Of a DNA stretch of 64,000 nt, positions 43,438 to 53,375 are shown in pieces; the first letter of the stretch is position 1; every line of letters begins with the position of its first letter. Origin of the DNA: Fuscovulum ytuae (GTDB lineage Bacteria > Pseudomonadota > Alphaproteobacteria > Rhodobacterales > Rhodobacteraceae). The notes beneath the pieces were generated by a model. The model did not search any database, was not told the DNA's origin, and worked only from the letters and a program-made list of their open reading frames with translations. The translations under genes were made by a program, and so were the position numbers. The stretch spans positions 310,001 through 374,000 of the forward strand of contig NZ_CP124535.1 of assembly GCF_029953595.1 (NCBI RefSeq), given 5' to 3'.

Positions 43438-43452
43438 GGCCGTTCCGTGATA

Positions 43453-43481
43453 TTGACATAGTGGCCAGCCTCGCGATAAAT
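43453..43481 (+). promoter_or_regulatory. sigma-70 promoter of kbl-tdh
   Basis: A consensus TTGACA (43453-43458) and ATAAAT (43476-43481) are 17 bases apart. Transcription would start about 20 bases before the kbl start codon, inside or next to operator 2. Confidence 0.75.
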
Positions 43482-43494
43482 CCGTCAAAACGGA
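43481..43494. promoter_or_regulatory. operator 2 of kbl-tdh
   Basis: TCCGT-CAAA-ACGGA repeats the arms of operator 1. It abuts the -10 element and covers the expected start site, as in simple repression. Confidence 0.7.
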
Positions 43495-43506
43495 GGGATA
43501 TCCGCC

Positions 43507-44697
43507 ATGTCGGACAAGTCGGCCTTTCTTTCCCACTTGACCACGGTCCTTGACGGGATCGACCGCGACGGTCTGACCAAGCGGGAACGTCTCATCACCG
43601 GCCCGCAGGGGGCGATGGTCGCCATGGGCGGGCGACGGATGCTGAACCTCTGTGCCAACAATTACCTTGGCCTTGCCGACGACCCCCGCCTTGTCGCGGC
43701 GGCCGAGGCCGCGATGAAGGATCATGGCTATGGCATGGCCAGCGTCCGCTTCATCTGCGGCACGCAGGACATTCACCGCGCGCTGGAAACCCGGTTGGCC
43801 CGTTTCCTCGGCACCGAAGACAGCATCCTCTTTGCCGCCTGTTTCGATGCCAATGGCGGCCTCTTCGAACCGCTCCTTGGCCCGGAAGATGCCGTCATCT
43901 CAGACGCGCTGAACCATGCCAGCATCATCGACGGCATCCGCCTTTGTAAGGCCCGCCGCTATCGCTATGCCAATTCCGACATGGCCGATCTTGAGGCGCA
44001 ATTGGTAAAGGCGCGCGACGAGGGCGCACGTTTCATCCTGATCGCGACCGATGGCGTCTTTTCCATGGATGGCTATCTGGCGAAACTGCCCGAAATCACT
44101 GCGCTGGCGGACCGCTTTGGCGCCTTGGTCATGGTGGATGATTGCCACGCCACAGGCTTCATGGGGCCAAAAGGGCAGGGAACGCCTGCCCATTTCGGGG
44201 TAAAGGTCGATATTCTGACTGGCACCTTGGGCAAGGCGCTGGGCGGCGCGCTGGGCGGCTATGTCGCCGGACCCCAGCCCGTGATCGACCTTCTTCGTCA
44301 GCGGGCGAGGCCCTATCTCTTTTCCAACGCTCTGCCCCCTGCGGTGGTGGGGGCGGCTCTTGCCGCGTTGGATATCGTCGAGGGGGCCAATGACCTGCGC
44401 GCCCAGCTTTTCGCCAATGCCGCCTATTGGCGCGCGGGGCTTGAGGCCGCAGGGTTTCGCCTCCTGCCGGGGCAGCATCCCATCGTGCCCGTCATGCTGG
44501 GCGAGGCGCAGCTTGCGCAGGCCATGGCGCGCGAACTGGCGGAAAGGGGCGTGCATGTCGCGGGCTTCTTCTTCCCCGTCGTGCCGCAGGGGCAGGCACG
44601 CATCCGCACGCAGATGAACGCGCGGCTGACGCAGGACGATCTGGATTTCGGGCTAGAGGCTTTCACGAAGGCCGGTCGCGCGCTGGGGGTGATCTGA
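43507..44697 (+). CDS. kbl: glycine C-acetyltransferase (2-amino-3-ketobutyrate CoA ligase)
   Basis: The 396-residue protein is an alpha-oxoamine synthase. The PLP lysine is K243 in [15 protein letters not shown], with the cofactor-stacking histidine in [11 protein letters not shown] and [10 protein letters not shown]. It converts 2-amino-3-ketobutyrate and CoA to glycine and acetyl-CoA. Its partner tdh begins one base after its stop. GGAGGGA precedes the ATG. Confidence 0.95.
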   Translation: MSDKSAFLSHLTTVLDGIDRDGLTKRERLITGPQGAMVAMGGRRMLNLCANNYLGLADDPRLVAAAEAAMKDHGYGMASVRFICGTQDIHRALETRLARFLGTEDSILFAACFDANGGLFEPLLGPEDAVISDALNHASIIDGIRLCKARRYRYANSDMADLEAQLVKARDEGARFILIATDGVFSMDGYLAKLPEITALADRFGALVMVDDCHATGFMGPKGQGTPAHFGVKVDILTGTLGKALGGALGGYVAGPQPVIDLLRQRARPYLFSNALPPAVVGAALAALDIVEGANDLRAQLFANAAYWRAGLEAAGFRLLPGQHPIVPVMLGEAQLAQAMARELAERGVHVAGFFFPVVPQGQARIRTQMNARLTQDDLDFGLEAFTKAGRALGVI

Positions 44698-44698
44698 C

Positions 44699-45736
<1,038 letters not shown>

Positions 45737-45760
45737 CGGTGCCTTCGGGCGGGCGTTGTA

Positions 45761-45777
45761 GGGGGCGTTCCGCCCCC
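45761..45777 (+). terminator. hairpin after tdh
   Basis: GGGGGCG and CGCCCCC form a perfect 7-bp stem with a three-base loop, 24 bases after the tdh stop. No T run follows directly, so termination strength is uncertain. Confidence 0.5.
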
Positions 45778-45801
45778 TCGGCCTTCGGCCTCACCCCCTG
45801 A

Positions 45802-45824
45802 GAGTATTTTTCACCAAGATGAAG
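45802..45824 (+). repeat. short intergenic repeat, copy B
   Basis: Same pattern as 43395-43416: GAGTATTT, a short variable spacer, then CCAAGATGAAG. It lies between the convergent ends of tdh and the phosphatase gene. Confidence 0.55.
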
Positions 45825-45841
45825 ATCAGCCGAAGAGAGGA

Positions 45842-46423
45842 TCAGGGCAGGGGCAAATCCACCGCCGCCCCGCTGTCGATGTCGAATAGCACTGCCCCGC
45901 CGGAGGCGACCGTGCGCCCCGTGATGGCGGTGATCACCACCTGATGGGTGACCATCACGGTCAGCCCCGCCTCTGCGCCCTCGGGCAGGTCGGCCAGCCT
46001 TGCGTTCAAGCGGTCCAGCGTCGGTTGCCGGGCATCCGGGTTGCCGAAAAACGAATTCAGCCCCGGCTCCTCCACCACTTCGCCAAGGTCCAAGAGGGCT
46101 GCCGTATCCCGCGCCCGGCACCATTCTGAGGTCATTACCCCCGTGATCTGCAGTCCGCTGTCCCGCAGGGCCTGCCCGATGGCGCGGGCCTGCGCGCGCC
46201 CATCTTCTGAAAGGTTGCGCTGCGTGGCGCAATCCCGCAGCCGAAAGCCCGAAGGATCACCCGTTCCGGGGGCCAGCGCATGGCGCAGAAAGATCACATC
46301 CGCGCCGATCCCTTGGGCCAAGGCGGCGGGATAAGGCCACTCGGCACGGGCGGGCAGGGCCATCACTAGGGCGATCACTGGGGCGATCACTGGGGCGATC
46401 ACGGCCAAGGTGACATGGTGCAT
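45842..46423 (-). CDS. secreted histidine phosphatase family protein
   Basis: The 193-residue protein has a signal peptide and a histidine phosphatase domain with the catalytic RHA motif (IFLRHALAPG, near residue 43) and a C-terminal THQ histidine (MVTHQVVITAITG). It should dephosphorylate a small molecule or lipid-linked substrate in the periplasm. The signal peptide core contains VIAPVIAPVIALV, encoded by a 12-base tandem repeat at 46369-46403. AAGAGG precedes the chosen ATG. Confidence 0.85.
   Translation of the reverse strand: MHHVTLAVIAPVIAPVIALVMALPARAEWPYPAALAQGIGADVIFLRHALAPGTGDPSGFRLRDCATQRNLSEDGRAQARAIGQALRDSGLQITGVMTSEWCRARDTAALLDLGEVVEEPGLNSFFGNPDARQPTLDRLNARLADLPEGAEAGLTVMVTHQVVITAITGRTVASGGAVLFDIDSGAAVDLPLP
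46369..46403. repeat. 12-base tandem repeat inside a signal peptide
   Basis: GGGCGATCACTG is repeated from 46369 and 46381, with an 11-base third copy from 46393. Being a multiple of three it keeps the frame and adds IAPV-type units to the hydrophobic core. Confidence 0.9.
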
Positions 46424-46559
46424 GGAAACCTCTTGTTTATCGATGCACCACATAGGGCGTTGCAGCGCCTTTGCCCCTCACGATTGGGTTAGCCCGCGCG
46501 GCTTGCCCCGCCGCGTCTGGCCTGCTAGGGACAATCCCGATCAATTTGCTTGGGAACCC

Positions 46560-47675
46560 ATGCCCACCCCTCCGCCCGACCGTCATCCCTCACGACAGGA
46601 CCAACCCCGCCTTCAGGTGGCCGGATTGACCCGCGCCTTCGGTGGCAGGCCCGTCGTGGATGACGTGTCGCTTTCGGTGGCGGCAGGGCAGGTGACCTGC
46701 CTTCTCGGCCCCTCGGGCTGCGGCAAATCCACCACCCTGCGCATGATCGCCGGGGTGGAACAGCCCGATACCGGCACCATCCGCATCGACGGCACCGAAG
46801 TCTGTCGCCCCGGCCTTTCGCTGCCGCCCGAAGCGCGTTCGGTAGGCCTGATGTTTCAGGACTTCGCGCTGTTCCCCCATCTCAGCGTGGCGCAGAACGT
46901 GGCCTTCGGCCTGTCGGGCGACAAGGCGGCCAAGGCCGCGCGGGTGGGCGAACTTCTGGAACGGGTCAACCTCGCGGGCTATGGCGACAAGCATCCGCAT
47001 CAATTGTCGGGCGGCGAACAGCAGCGCGTGGCGCTGGCCCGCGCGCTGGCCCCGCGGCCGCGCGTCATGCTGATGGATGAACCCTTTTCCGGCCTCGACA
47101 ATCGCCTGCGCGACGGCATCCGCGACGCGACGCTTGACCTTCTCAAGGAAGAAGGCACCGCCGTCCTTCTTGTGACCCATGAGCCGGACGAGGCGATGCG
47201 CATGGCCGACGAAATCGCGCTGATGCGCGGCGGGCGGATCGTGCAGCGCGGCGCGCCCTACAACATTTACAACGCCCCGGTCGACAAGGCGGCGGCGGCG
47301 TTCTTTTCGGATATCAACGTGATCCGCGGCACGTCGCGCGGGGCGCTGACCGATACGCCTTTCGGCGCCTTCCTGACGCCCGGCCATGCCGACGGTGGCG
47401 AGGTGGAGATCGTCATCCGCCCCCAGCATCTGAAGATCGACTTCGATCGCGGTGGTCGTGGGCCGAACCCCACCGTGGCCGATGGCACCCCTGCGCGCGG
47501 CCTTGTTCAGCGCGCGCGTTATCTGGGCCGCGAAAGCCTTGTCGAATTCCGCATGGATCATGATGGGTCGATCCTGACCGCCTCGGTTCCCGGCGTCTTC
47601 CTGCCCAAGACGGGCACCGCCCTTTGGCTGATGATCCGCCGCGACCGTTGCTTCGTTTTCCCCGTCAGCCGCTGA
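46560..47675 (+). CDS. ABC transporter ATP-binding protein, FbpC/PotA-like
   Basis: The 371-residue protein has a Walker A (GPSGCGKST near residue 51), Q-loop FQDFALFPHLS, signature LSGGEQQRVALARAL, Walker B VMLMDEPFSGLD and switch histidine VTHEPDEAM. A C-terminal TOBE-like domain follows. FbpC-type ATPases serve ferric iron, thiamine or polyamine importers. No permease or binding-protein gene adjoins it. The 3' end overlaps the convergent YafY-type gene by 11 bases. Confidence 0.88.
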   Translation: MPTPPPDRHPSRQDQPRLQVAGLTRAFGGRPVVDDVSLSVAAGQVTCLLGPSGCGKSTTLRMIAGVEQPDTGTIRIDGTEVCRPGLSLPPEARSVGLMFQDFALFPHLSVAQNVAFGLSGDKAAKAARVGELLERVNLAGYGDKHPHQLSGGEQQRVALARALAPRPRVMLMDEPFSGLDNRLRDGIRDATLDLLKEEGTAVLLVTHEPDEAMRMADEIALMRGGRIVQRGAPYNIYNAPVDKAAAAFFSDINVIRGTSRGALTDTPFGAFLTPGHADGGEVEIVIRPQHLKIDFDRGGRGPNPTVADGTPARGLVQRARYLGRESLVEFRMDHDGSILTASVPGVFLPKTGTALWLMIRRDRCFVFPVSR

Positions 47676-48351
47676 TCCCCGCTTTTGCGCGCCACGCCGC
47701 CAGATCGCGCCCCGGTTCTGGCAGCGCCGCCCGGCCCGTGTCGCGCATCTCGACGATCCTATCGACGCGAAAGCTGCGGAAATCCTCGCGCGCCTCGCAC
47801 CATGTGGCCAAGGTCCAGACGCGCCCCCAGAATTCCAGAACAAGCGGCCGGACAGCCCGCACCGTTTCTCGCCCCTCGGCATCCGCATAAGCGATCTCCA
47901 GCACCGACCCCAACCGGATCGCGCGCCGCAGGTCCGGCAAATGCCGGGCTGCGGCCAGCGCCTCCGTTCCCGGAAAGATCCAGACCGGGGGATCGGCCCG
48001 CCCTGCTCGTGAAGACGGAAGCGCCGCCATGATCTTTCCCGACAACCGCGCCGCCGCACCCGCCATCCCCGGATCGGCCCCTTCCGCCAACAGCCGAAGG
48101 GCCAATGCCAGCGCCTCTGTCTCATCCTCGGTCAGGGTCAGGGGCGGCAGCGTGATCGGTTCGCGCAGGATGTAGCCCACGCCCCGCTCCCCTTCGACGG
48201 GCAGGCCCGAGGCGATCAGCGTCGCCATGTCCCGCCACAGCGTGCGGGTGGATACTTCCAGCCGCTCGGCCATGTCGCGGGCGGTGTGCAGCCGCCCGTC
48301 GCGCAGGATCTGGATCAGGTCGAAAAGGCGGTCGGTGCGGCGCATGGGCAA
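47665..48351 (-). CDS. YafY-type transcriptional regulator (HTH_11 plus WYL domain)
   Basis: The 228-residue protein has a winged HTH at residues 4-60 ([33 protein letters not shown]). A C-terminal WYL-type ligand domain (VLEIAYADAEGRETVRAVRPL, then WTLATWCEAREDFRSFRVDRI) follows. The first 90 residues closely resemble the short regulator encoded at 48830-49186. The ligand is unknown. Confidence 0.88.
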   Translation of the reverse strand: MPMRRTDRLFDLIQILRDGRLHTARDMAERLEVSTRTLWRDMATLIASGLPVEGERGVGYILREPITLPPLTLTEDETEALALALRLLAEGADPGMAGAAARLSGKIMAALPSSRAGRADPPVWIFPGTEALAAARHLPDLRRAIRLGSVLEIAYADAEGRETVRAVRPLVLEFWGRVWTLATWCEAREDFRSFRVDRIVEMRDTGRAALPEPGRDLAAWRAKAGISG

Positions 48352-48376
48352 AGGGTGGCGGGGCAGGGCGCGCAGG

Positions 48377-48760
48377 TCAATCCATCGCGAAGGTCAGCAG
48401 GTCATGCCGCATCACAATGCTTTCGGGGTCAATCAAGGCCATGAAAGGGCCAAAGGCGGGGGCCGCCATCATCGCCTCTGCCGCCGCCTGCGCCGCGGCA
48501 AGGTCGCGCCATTCAACCCAATCGGTCCAGACCCCATCCGCTCCGCGCAAGAGCCTGCGGTTCAGGAAACCGGGCTGGCCGCGCAAGGGGGCCTCGGTCG
48601 CGCGCGCGGCTTGGACAAAGACCGACTCATCCGCCCCAGCGACAAGGCGAAAGGTCACCACCTCGACGCAGCGGGACGCCGCCCCCCGCGCGCCCTCCGC
48701 CGGGGCAAGGGTCGGGGCAAAGGCAAAGGCTGCTGCAAGGATCAGGGCCGGGCGCATCAT
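48377..48760 (-). CDS. secreted ABM/dimeric alpha-beta-barrel-like protein
   Basis: The 127-residue protein has a signal peptide (MMRPALILAAAFAFAPTLAPA). A domain resembling the antibiotic-biosynthesis-monooxygenase fold follows: VEVVTFRLVAGADESVFVQA, FLNRRLLRGADGVWTDWVEW. The activity is unknown. An operator copy at 48804-48827, 44 bases upstream of its start, matches the site in front of the short YafY regulator, so the two genes are probably co-regulated. Confidence 0.72.
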   Translation of the reverse strand: MMRPALILAAAFAFAPTLAPAEGARGAASRCVEVVTFRLVAGADESVFVQAARATEAPLRGQPGFLNRRLLRGADGVWTDWVEWRDLAAAQAAAEAMMAAPAFGPFMALIDPESIVMRHDLLTFAMD

Positions 48761-48803
48761 GTTTCTCCTGTGAAAACTCCGATGCGCCCCTTGTGACAGG
48801 GTC

Positions 48804-48827
48804 CAACTGACAACAGCCTGGCAGTAG
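48804..48827. promoter_or_regulatory. operator copy upstream of the ABM-like gene
   Basis: CAACTGACA, six bases, then TGGCAGTAG. The left arm is identical to the site at 49204, and the right arm matches TGTCAGTTG at six of nine positions. Confidence 0.6.
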
Positions 48828-48829
48828 CC

Positions 48830-49186
48830 TTACCCCTCTGGCCCAATCCCCGCCTGCGGCATCAGGGTGGCCACCTTGGTCAGCAGGTTCCGCGCCGCCC
48901 GCGCGCGCGGATTGGCGTCATCCTCGGCCACATGGCGCAGCCCTTCGACCAGCGCCTCCATCTCGTCATGGCTCATCAGCGTGGGGGGCAGCATCAGAGG
49001 CGACCGCAGGATATAGCCCAGCCCCCGCTCACCCTCGACCGGCAGGCCGGTCCGCGCCATCATCTCCATGTCGCGCCAGATGGTGCGCGTCGATACGCCC
49101 ACCGCCTGCGCCAGTTCCGCCGCCGTATGCAGCCGCCCGTCGCGCAGGATCTGGATCAGGTCATAGATGCGGTCGTCACGCTTCAT
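48830..49186 (-). CDS. short YafY-like HTH regulator lacking a WYL domain
   Basis: The 118-residue protein keeps the HTH_11 domain ([36 protein letters not shown]) and the linker [20 protein letters not shown]. It stops after a helical segment near residue 100. There is no room downstream for a WYL domain, as the next gene region starts within 70 bases. It may be a natural HTH-only form. A perfect operator lies 18 bases before its start, implying autoregulation. ATG at 49186 is preferred to an upstream in-frame start. Confidence 0.8.
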   Translation of the reverse strand: MKRDDRIYDLIQILRDGRLHTAAELAQAVGVSTRTIWRDMEMMARTGLPVEGERGLGYILRSPLMLPPTLMSHDEMEALVEGLRHVAEDDANPRARAARNLLTKVATLMPQAGIGPEG

Positions 49187-49203
49187 CAGGGGACTCCAAG
49201 GGG

Positions 49204-49227
49204 CAACTGACAAAATACTGTCAGTTG
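49204..49227. promoter_or_regulatory. perfect inverted-repeat operator between the short YafY-type gene and tatA
   Basis: CAACTGACA and TGTCAGTTG form a perfect 9-bp inverted repeat with a six-base spacer. It sits 18 bases before the regulator start and 108 bases before tatA. Confidence 0.75.
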
Positions 49228-49334
49228 AACGTCACGAAAACCCCCCTTTCCCTTTGAAGCTGCCCGCGCCACGCCCTATTCATTCCCGTCAGACATGGGT
49301 CGGGCCGGGATCGGCCCAAGGAATGGAGCGGATC

Positions 49335-49571
49335 ATGTTCAACAATATCGGGCCGATGGGCCTTATCCTGATCGCCGTCGTCGTGCTTGTGCTTTTCGGG
49401 CGCGGCAAAGTCTCGTCCCTGATGGGCGAAGTGGGCAAGGGCATCACTGCCTTTAAGAAAGGTGTGAACGACGGCAAGGCCGAGCTTGACGCCGAAGCCT
49501 CCGACGCCGCGCGCGACGTCACGCCCCCCGCCGCTACCGCGAGCGCTGCCGCCGACAAGGACAAGGCCTAA
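49335..49571 (+). CDS. tatA: Sec-independent translocase protein TatA
   Basis: The 78-residue protein has one N-terminal membrane helix ([17 protein letters not shown]), the [17 protein letters not shown] amphipathic helix and a charged tail. It forms the pore of the twin-arginine pathway that exports folded proteins. ATG at 49335 is chosen with GGAG six bases before; an upstream ATG at 49323 is possible. It heads the tatABC operon. Confidence 0.93.
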   Translation: MFNNIGPMGLILIAVVVLVLFGRGKVSSLMGEVGKGITAFKKGVNDGKAELDAEASDAARDVTPPAATASAAADKDKA

Positions 49572-49672
49572 GCTGTTCCGGGATCGGCTGTCCCGCCTTT
49601 GGGACAGGGCGGCCGACAAGGATGCAGCGCGCCCCGCACCGTTGCCGGGTTTGAAGAACAAGAGGTAAGGCG

Positions 49673-50332
49673 ATGAATTTCGGCTGGGCCGAACTGATGA
49701 TCATCGGGGTCGTGGCGTTGATCGTCATTGGCCCCAAGGATCTGCCCGAAATGTTCCGCACGCTTGGCCGCTTCACCGCCAAGGCGCGGTCGATGGGGCG
49801 CGAATTCTCGCGGGCGATGGAACAGGCCGCCCGCGACAGCGGCGTGGATGAGGTGGCCAAGGACCTCAAGGACATAAAGACCGCCACTTCGCCCCGCGCG
49901 ATGGGGCTGGAGGCCGTGAAATCCGCCGCCGACAAGTTCGAAAAGTGGGACCCGCTGAAGAACGCGGCCAAACCCACCACGCCGCCGCCCAAGATGCCCG
50001 TGCCGCCGCCCATGCCCGCGGCCGTGCCGCCCACCCCCGCTATGGCGGCCGCCGCGACCGAAGCTGCACCCGCCGCGGCCGCCACTGCAAAACCGCTTGG
50101 CCCCGCGACGCAGGCCCTTGCCGACAAGCAGGCCAAAAAGGCTGCCATCGCCCGCGAGGCGGCAGAAAAACTGCGCGCCGTGGATGTCGAACCCGCCGCC
50201 GCAGCGCCGCGTAAGGCTGCCGCCAAGGCCGCGCCCAAAGCGGCCAAGCCGGCAGCCACGACAGACGCCCCCAAGACACCAAAGACGCCCAAGCGCAGCG
50301 CCGCAGCCAAGGCACAGGACAAGACAGAATGA
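49673..50332 (+). CDS. tatB: Sec-independent translocase protein TatB
   Basis: The 219-residue protein has the TatB start [20 protein letters not shown], the [14 protein letters not shown] helix and a long Ala/Pro/Lys-rich tail (from about residue 95) that is low complexity. TatB and TatC form the receptor for twin-arginine signal peptides. It overlaps tatC by 4 bases. Confidence 0.93.
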   Translation: MNFGWAELMIIGVVALIVIGPKDLPEMFRTLGRFTAKARSMGREFSRAMEQAARDSGVDEVAKDLKDIKTATSPRAMGLEAVKSAADKFEKWDPLKNAAKPTTPPPKMPVPPPMPAAVPPTPAMAAAATEAAPAAAATAKPLGPATQALADKQAKKAAIAREAAEKLRAVDVEPAAAAPRKAAAKAAPKAAKPAATTDAPKTPKTPKRSAAAKAQDKTE

Positions 50333-51192
50333 ATGCCAGCCCCGATGACATCGACGACAGCTCGGCCCCGCTGATCGAACATCTGGCGGAGCTTCGGACG
50401 CGCATCCTCTACTCCTTGGCGGCTTTCGTCGTGGCGATGGTGATCTGCTTCACCGTCTGGAACCCGATCTTCAACTTCCTCACCCACCCGATCTGCGAGG
50501 CGCTTGCCGACCGCCAACAGGATTGCGGCCTTGTCCTGATCAAGCTTCAGGAAGGCTTCTTCGTCGCCGTCCGCATCTCGGTTCTGGGGGGATTCGCGTT
50601 GGCCTTCCCGGTCATCGCCTATCAGATGTGGCGCTTCGTGGCGCCGGGCCTGTACCGCACGGAAAAGCAGGCTTTCCTGCCTTTCCTCGTGGCCTCCCCT
50701 GCGATGTTCATCGCAGGCGCATCCTTCGCCTATTACGTCGTCCTGCCCATCGCCTTCAATTTCTTCCTGAACTTCCAGCAGAACTTCGGCGGCGATGCCA
50801 CCACAGGCACGGTCGGGCCGGATGCGCCCGCGGGCATCGTGTTCCAAGGGTCGATGGAACAATATCTGTCGCTCACCACCAGCTTCGTCATGGCCTTCGG
50901 CCTTTGCTTCCAGCTGCCCGTTCTACTGACGCTGATGGGCAAGGCGGGGCTTGTCTCGTCGCGCGGTTTGGCGGGGATGCGCCGCTATGCCATCGTGCTG
51001 ATCCTCTGCGTCGCGGCCCTCGTCACCCCGCCCGATGTCATGTCGCAGCTGATCCTGTTCGGCGCGATCTACCCGCTTTACGAAGTGTCGATCTTCCTCA
51101 TCCGCCGGATCGAGAAAAAGCGCGAGGCGCAGATGCGCGCTGACGGCACATGGGTCGATGATGAGGCAGACGAGGATACACCCAAGGCATGA
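50329..51192 (+). CDS. tatC: Sec-independent translocase protein TatC
   Basis: The 287-residue protein has six membrane segments and the TatC signatures [16 protein letters not shown] and [21 protein letters not shown]. It recognises twin-arginine signals. It is coupled to tatB upstream and to the DUF815-type ATPase downstream by 4-base overlaps. Confidence 0.95.
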   Translation: MNASPDDIDDSSAPLIEHLAELRTRILYSLAAFVVAMVICFTVWNPIFNFLTHPICEALADRQQDCGLVLIKLQEGFFVAVRISVLGGFALAFPVIAYQMWRFVAPGLYRTEKQAFLPFLVASPAMFIAGASFAYYVVLPIAFNFFLNFQQNFGGDATTGTVGPDAPAGIVFQGSMEQYLSLTTSFVMAFGLCFQLPVLLTLMGKAGLVSSRGLAGMRRYAIVLILCVAALVTPPDVMSQLILFGAIYPLYEVSIFLIRRIEKKREAQMRADGTWVDDEADEDTPKA

Positions 51193-52031
51193 CCGAAGAC
51201 GCCCTGACCCGCATCGCCGCCGCGCTCGAGCGGATGGCACCCGCCCCCATGCCCGCCCCCGATTTCGGGGCCGAGGCCTTTGTCTGGCACACCGCGCCTG
51301 ATCGTCTGGAACCCGTTGCGCGCGTCTCCCGCGTGGACCTGTCGCTTTTGGTGGGCGTCAACCGATCGCGCGACACGCTTTTGGAAAACACCCGTCACTT
51401 CGCGGCAGGCCTGCCTGCCAACAACGCCCTTCTCTGGGGCGCGCGTGGGATGGGGAAATCCTCACTGGTCAAGGCCGTCCATGCCGCCGTCCGCGCCGAA
51501 GGACACGATCTGAAGATCGTCGAACTCAGCCGCGAGGATCTGCCCTCCGTCACCCGGCTTCTGGCGCATCTGCGCGCGGCGCCCCATCTGCGCTTTGTCC
51601 TTTTCTGTGACGATCTGTCGTTCAGCCATGATGACCAGCATTACAAAAGCCTGAAGGCCGTGCTGGATGGCGGCATCGAAGGGCGGCCCGAAAACGTGCT
51701 GTTTTACGCCACATCGAACCGCCGCCACCTCATGCCGCGCGACATGATCGAAAACGAACGCTCTACCGCCATCACGCCGTCCGAGGCGGTTGAAGAGAAG
51801 GTTTCGCTCTCCGATCGTTTCGGCCTCTGGCTTGGCTTCCACCCCTGCTCGCAGGATGAATATCTCGACATGATCCGCGGCTATTGCACCGCCCATGGCG
51901 TGCGGGTGCCTGAGGATCGGCTTCATGCCGAGGCAGTGGAATGGCAGGCCACGCGCGGCTCCCGCTCTGGCCGCGTGGCGTGGCAATTCTTCTGCGATCT
52001 GGCCGCGCGCGAAGGTGTTCGCATCGGTTGA
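51189..52031 (+). CDS. DUF815-type ATP-binding protein (AAA+-like)
   Basis: The 280-residue protein has a Walker A ([15 protein letters not shown] near residue 85), Walker [11 protein letters not shown] near 140 and a sensor-type stretch [12 protein letters not shown]. The family is conserved next to tat genes in many Alphaproteobacteria, but its role is not established. Translational coupling to tatC suggests a link to protein export or membrane quality control; that is inference. Confidence 0.82.
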   Translation: MTEDALTRIAAALERMAPAPMPAPDFGAEAFVWHTAPDRLEPVARVSRVDLSLLVGVNRSRDTLLENTRHFAAGLPANNALLWGARGMGKSSLVKAVHAAVRAEGHDLKIVELSREDLPSVTRLLAHLRAAPHLRFVLFCDDLSFSHDDQHYKSLKAVLDGGIEGRPENVLFYATSNRRHLMPRDMIENERSTAITPSEAVEEKVSLSDRFGLWLGFHPCSQDEYLDMIRGYCTAHGVRVPEDRLHAEAVEWQATRGSRSGRVAWQFFCDLAAREGVRIG

Positions 52032-52094
52032 CCCCTTGCGGAGCAGGGGGGCGATCCCCTATCTCCGCTGCTTCCGGTTGTTCTCAAGGGCGCT

Positions 52095-53375
52095 ATGCTT
52101 ACCGAAATCCTCATCGTTCTCGGCCTCATCCTGTTGAACGGTGTTCTTGCGATGTCCGAACTCGCCATCGTCTCGGCCCGCCCCGCGCGCCTCAAGCCGA
52201 TGGAGGGCAAATCGCGCGGCGCGGCCACGGCCTTGCGTCTGGCAGAAGATCCCGGTCGCTTCCTCTCCACCGTGCAGATCGGCATCACCATGGTGGGCGT
52301 CCTGTCAGGGGCCTTTTCTGGCGCAACGCTCGGCGCGCGCTTGTCGGGATGGCTTGTCACGCAAGGGATGGATGACGACCTTGCCGCCACCTTTGGCGTT
52401 GGCGGCGTGGTCATCGTGCTGACCTACCTCTCGCTGATCGTGGGCGAACTGGTGCCCAAGCAACTCGCCCTTCGCAACCCCGAAGCCGTCGCCATCCGCG
52501 TCGCCCCGGCCATGCGCCTTCTGTCGCTTATTGCTGCCCCGGTGGTGTGGTTCCTTGACCGTTCCGGCAAGGTCCTCCTCTGGCTGCTGGGTGCGCGCGG
52601 CGATGGCGGCGCCAAGGTGACCGAGGAAGAGGTGCATTCCCTTCTGACCGAAGCCCATCAGGAAGGCATCATCGAAGAGGAAGAGCGTGAGATGCTCGCC
52701 GGTGTCATGCGCCTTGCCGACCGCTCGGCCCGCGCCCTGATGACCCCCCGGCACGAGGTGCAGATGCTCGACATCACCGCGAGCCCTGCCGAAACCGTCG
52801 CCGCCATCCGCCGCATCGGTCGCCCCCGCATGCCCGTGCAGAACCCCGAAACCGGCGAAGTCTTGGGCATCATTCTATTGGCCGAAGCGTTTGACGCCCT
52901 CTCGCGCAAGCAATCCCTCGACCCTGCGCGCCTTCTGCGTGAAGTGCCGGTCGTGTCGGACATGACCGATGCGCTGGATGTGATGGATATCCTGCAAGGC
53001 AGCGACCATCACCTTGCACTGGTCTATGACGAATACGGCCATTTCGAAGGCATCATCACCTCTGGCGACATCCTTGAGGCGATCACCGGCACCGTCGCCA
53101 CGCAAAGCGACGCCGAACCCGCCCTGATCGAACGCGAGGATGGCAGCCTCCTCGTCTCCGGCTGGATGCCCGCCGATGAATTCCTCGACCGCGTCGGTCT
53201 GCCGCGCGATCTGGCGGGGGGCTATGAAACCGTGGCGGGGCTTGTCCTCAACCTCTTTGGCCGGATGCCCAATCTGGGCGAAGGGATGCCCGCCGAAGGC
53301 TGGCGGTTCGAGGTGGTGGATTTCGACGACCGCCGCATCGACAAGGTCATGGTCAGCCGTCAATCTTCACCCTAG
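52095..53375 (+). CDS. CorC/HlyC-family membrane protein with CBS domains
   Basis: The 426-residue protein has an N-terminal DUF21 membrane domain with about four helices (MLTEILIVLGLILLNGVLAM). A CBS pair lies around 210-340 (LMTPRHEVQMLDI, HHLALVYDEYGHFEGIITSG). A CorC/HlyC transporter-associated domain ends the protein. The family is tied to magnesium or cobalt efflux. Its stop overlaps the convergent FkbM gene by four bases. Confidence 0.88.
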   Translation: MLTEILIVLGLILLNGVLAMSELAIVSARPARLKPMEGKSRGAATALRLAEDPGRFLSTVQIGITMVGVLSGAFSGATLGARLSGWLVTQGMDDDLAATFGVGGVVIVLTYLSLIVGELVPKQLALRNPEAVAIRVAPAMRLLSLIAAPVVWFLDRSGKVLLWLLGARGDGGAKVTEEEVHSLLTEAHQEGIIEEEEREMLAGVMRLADRSARALMTPRHEVQMLDITASPAETVAAIRRIGRPRMPVQNPETGEVLGIILLAEAFDALSRKQSLDPARLLREVPVVSDMTDALDVMDILQGSDHHLALVYDEYGHFEGIITSGDILEAITGTVATQSDAEPALIEREDGSLLVSGWMPADEFLDRVGLPRDLAGGYETVAGLVLNLFGRMPNLGEGMPAEGWRFEVVDFDDRRIDKVMVSRQSSP

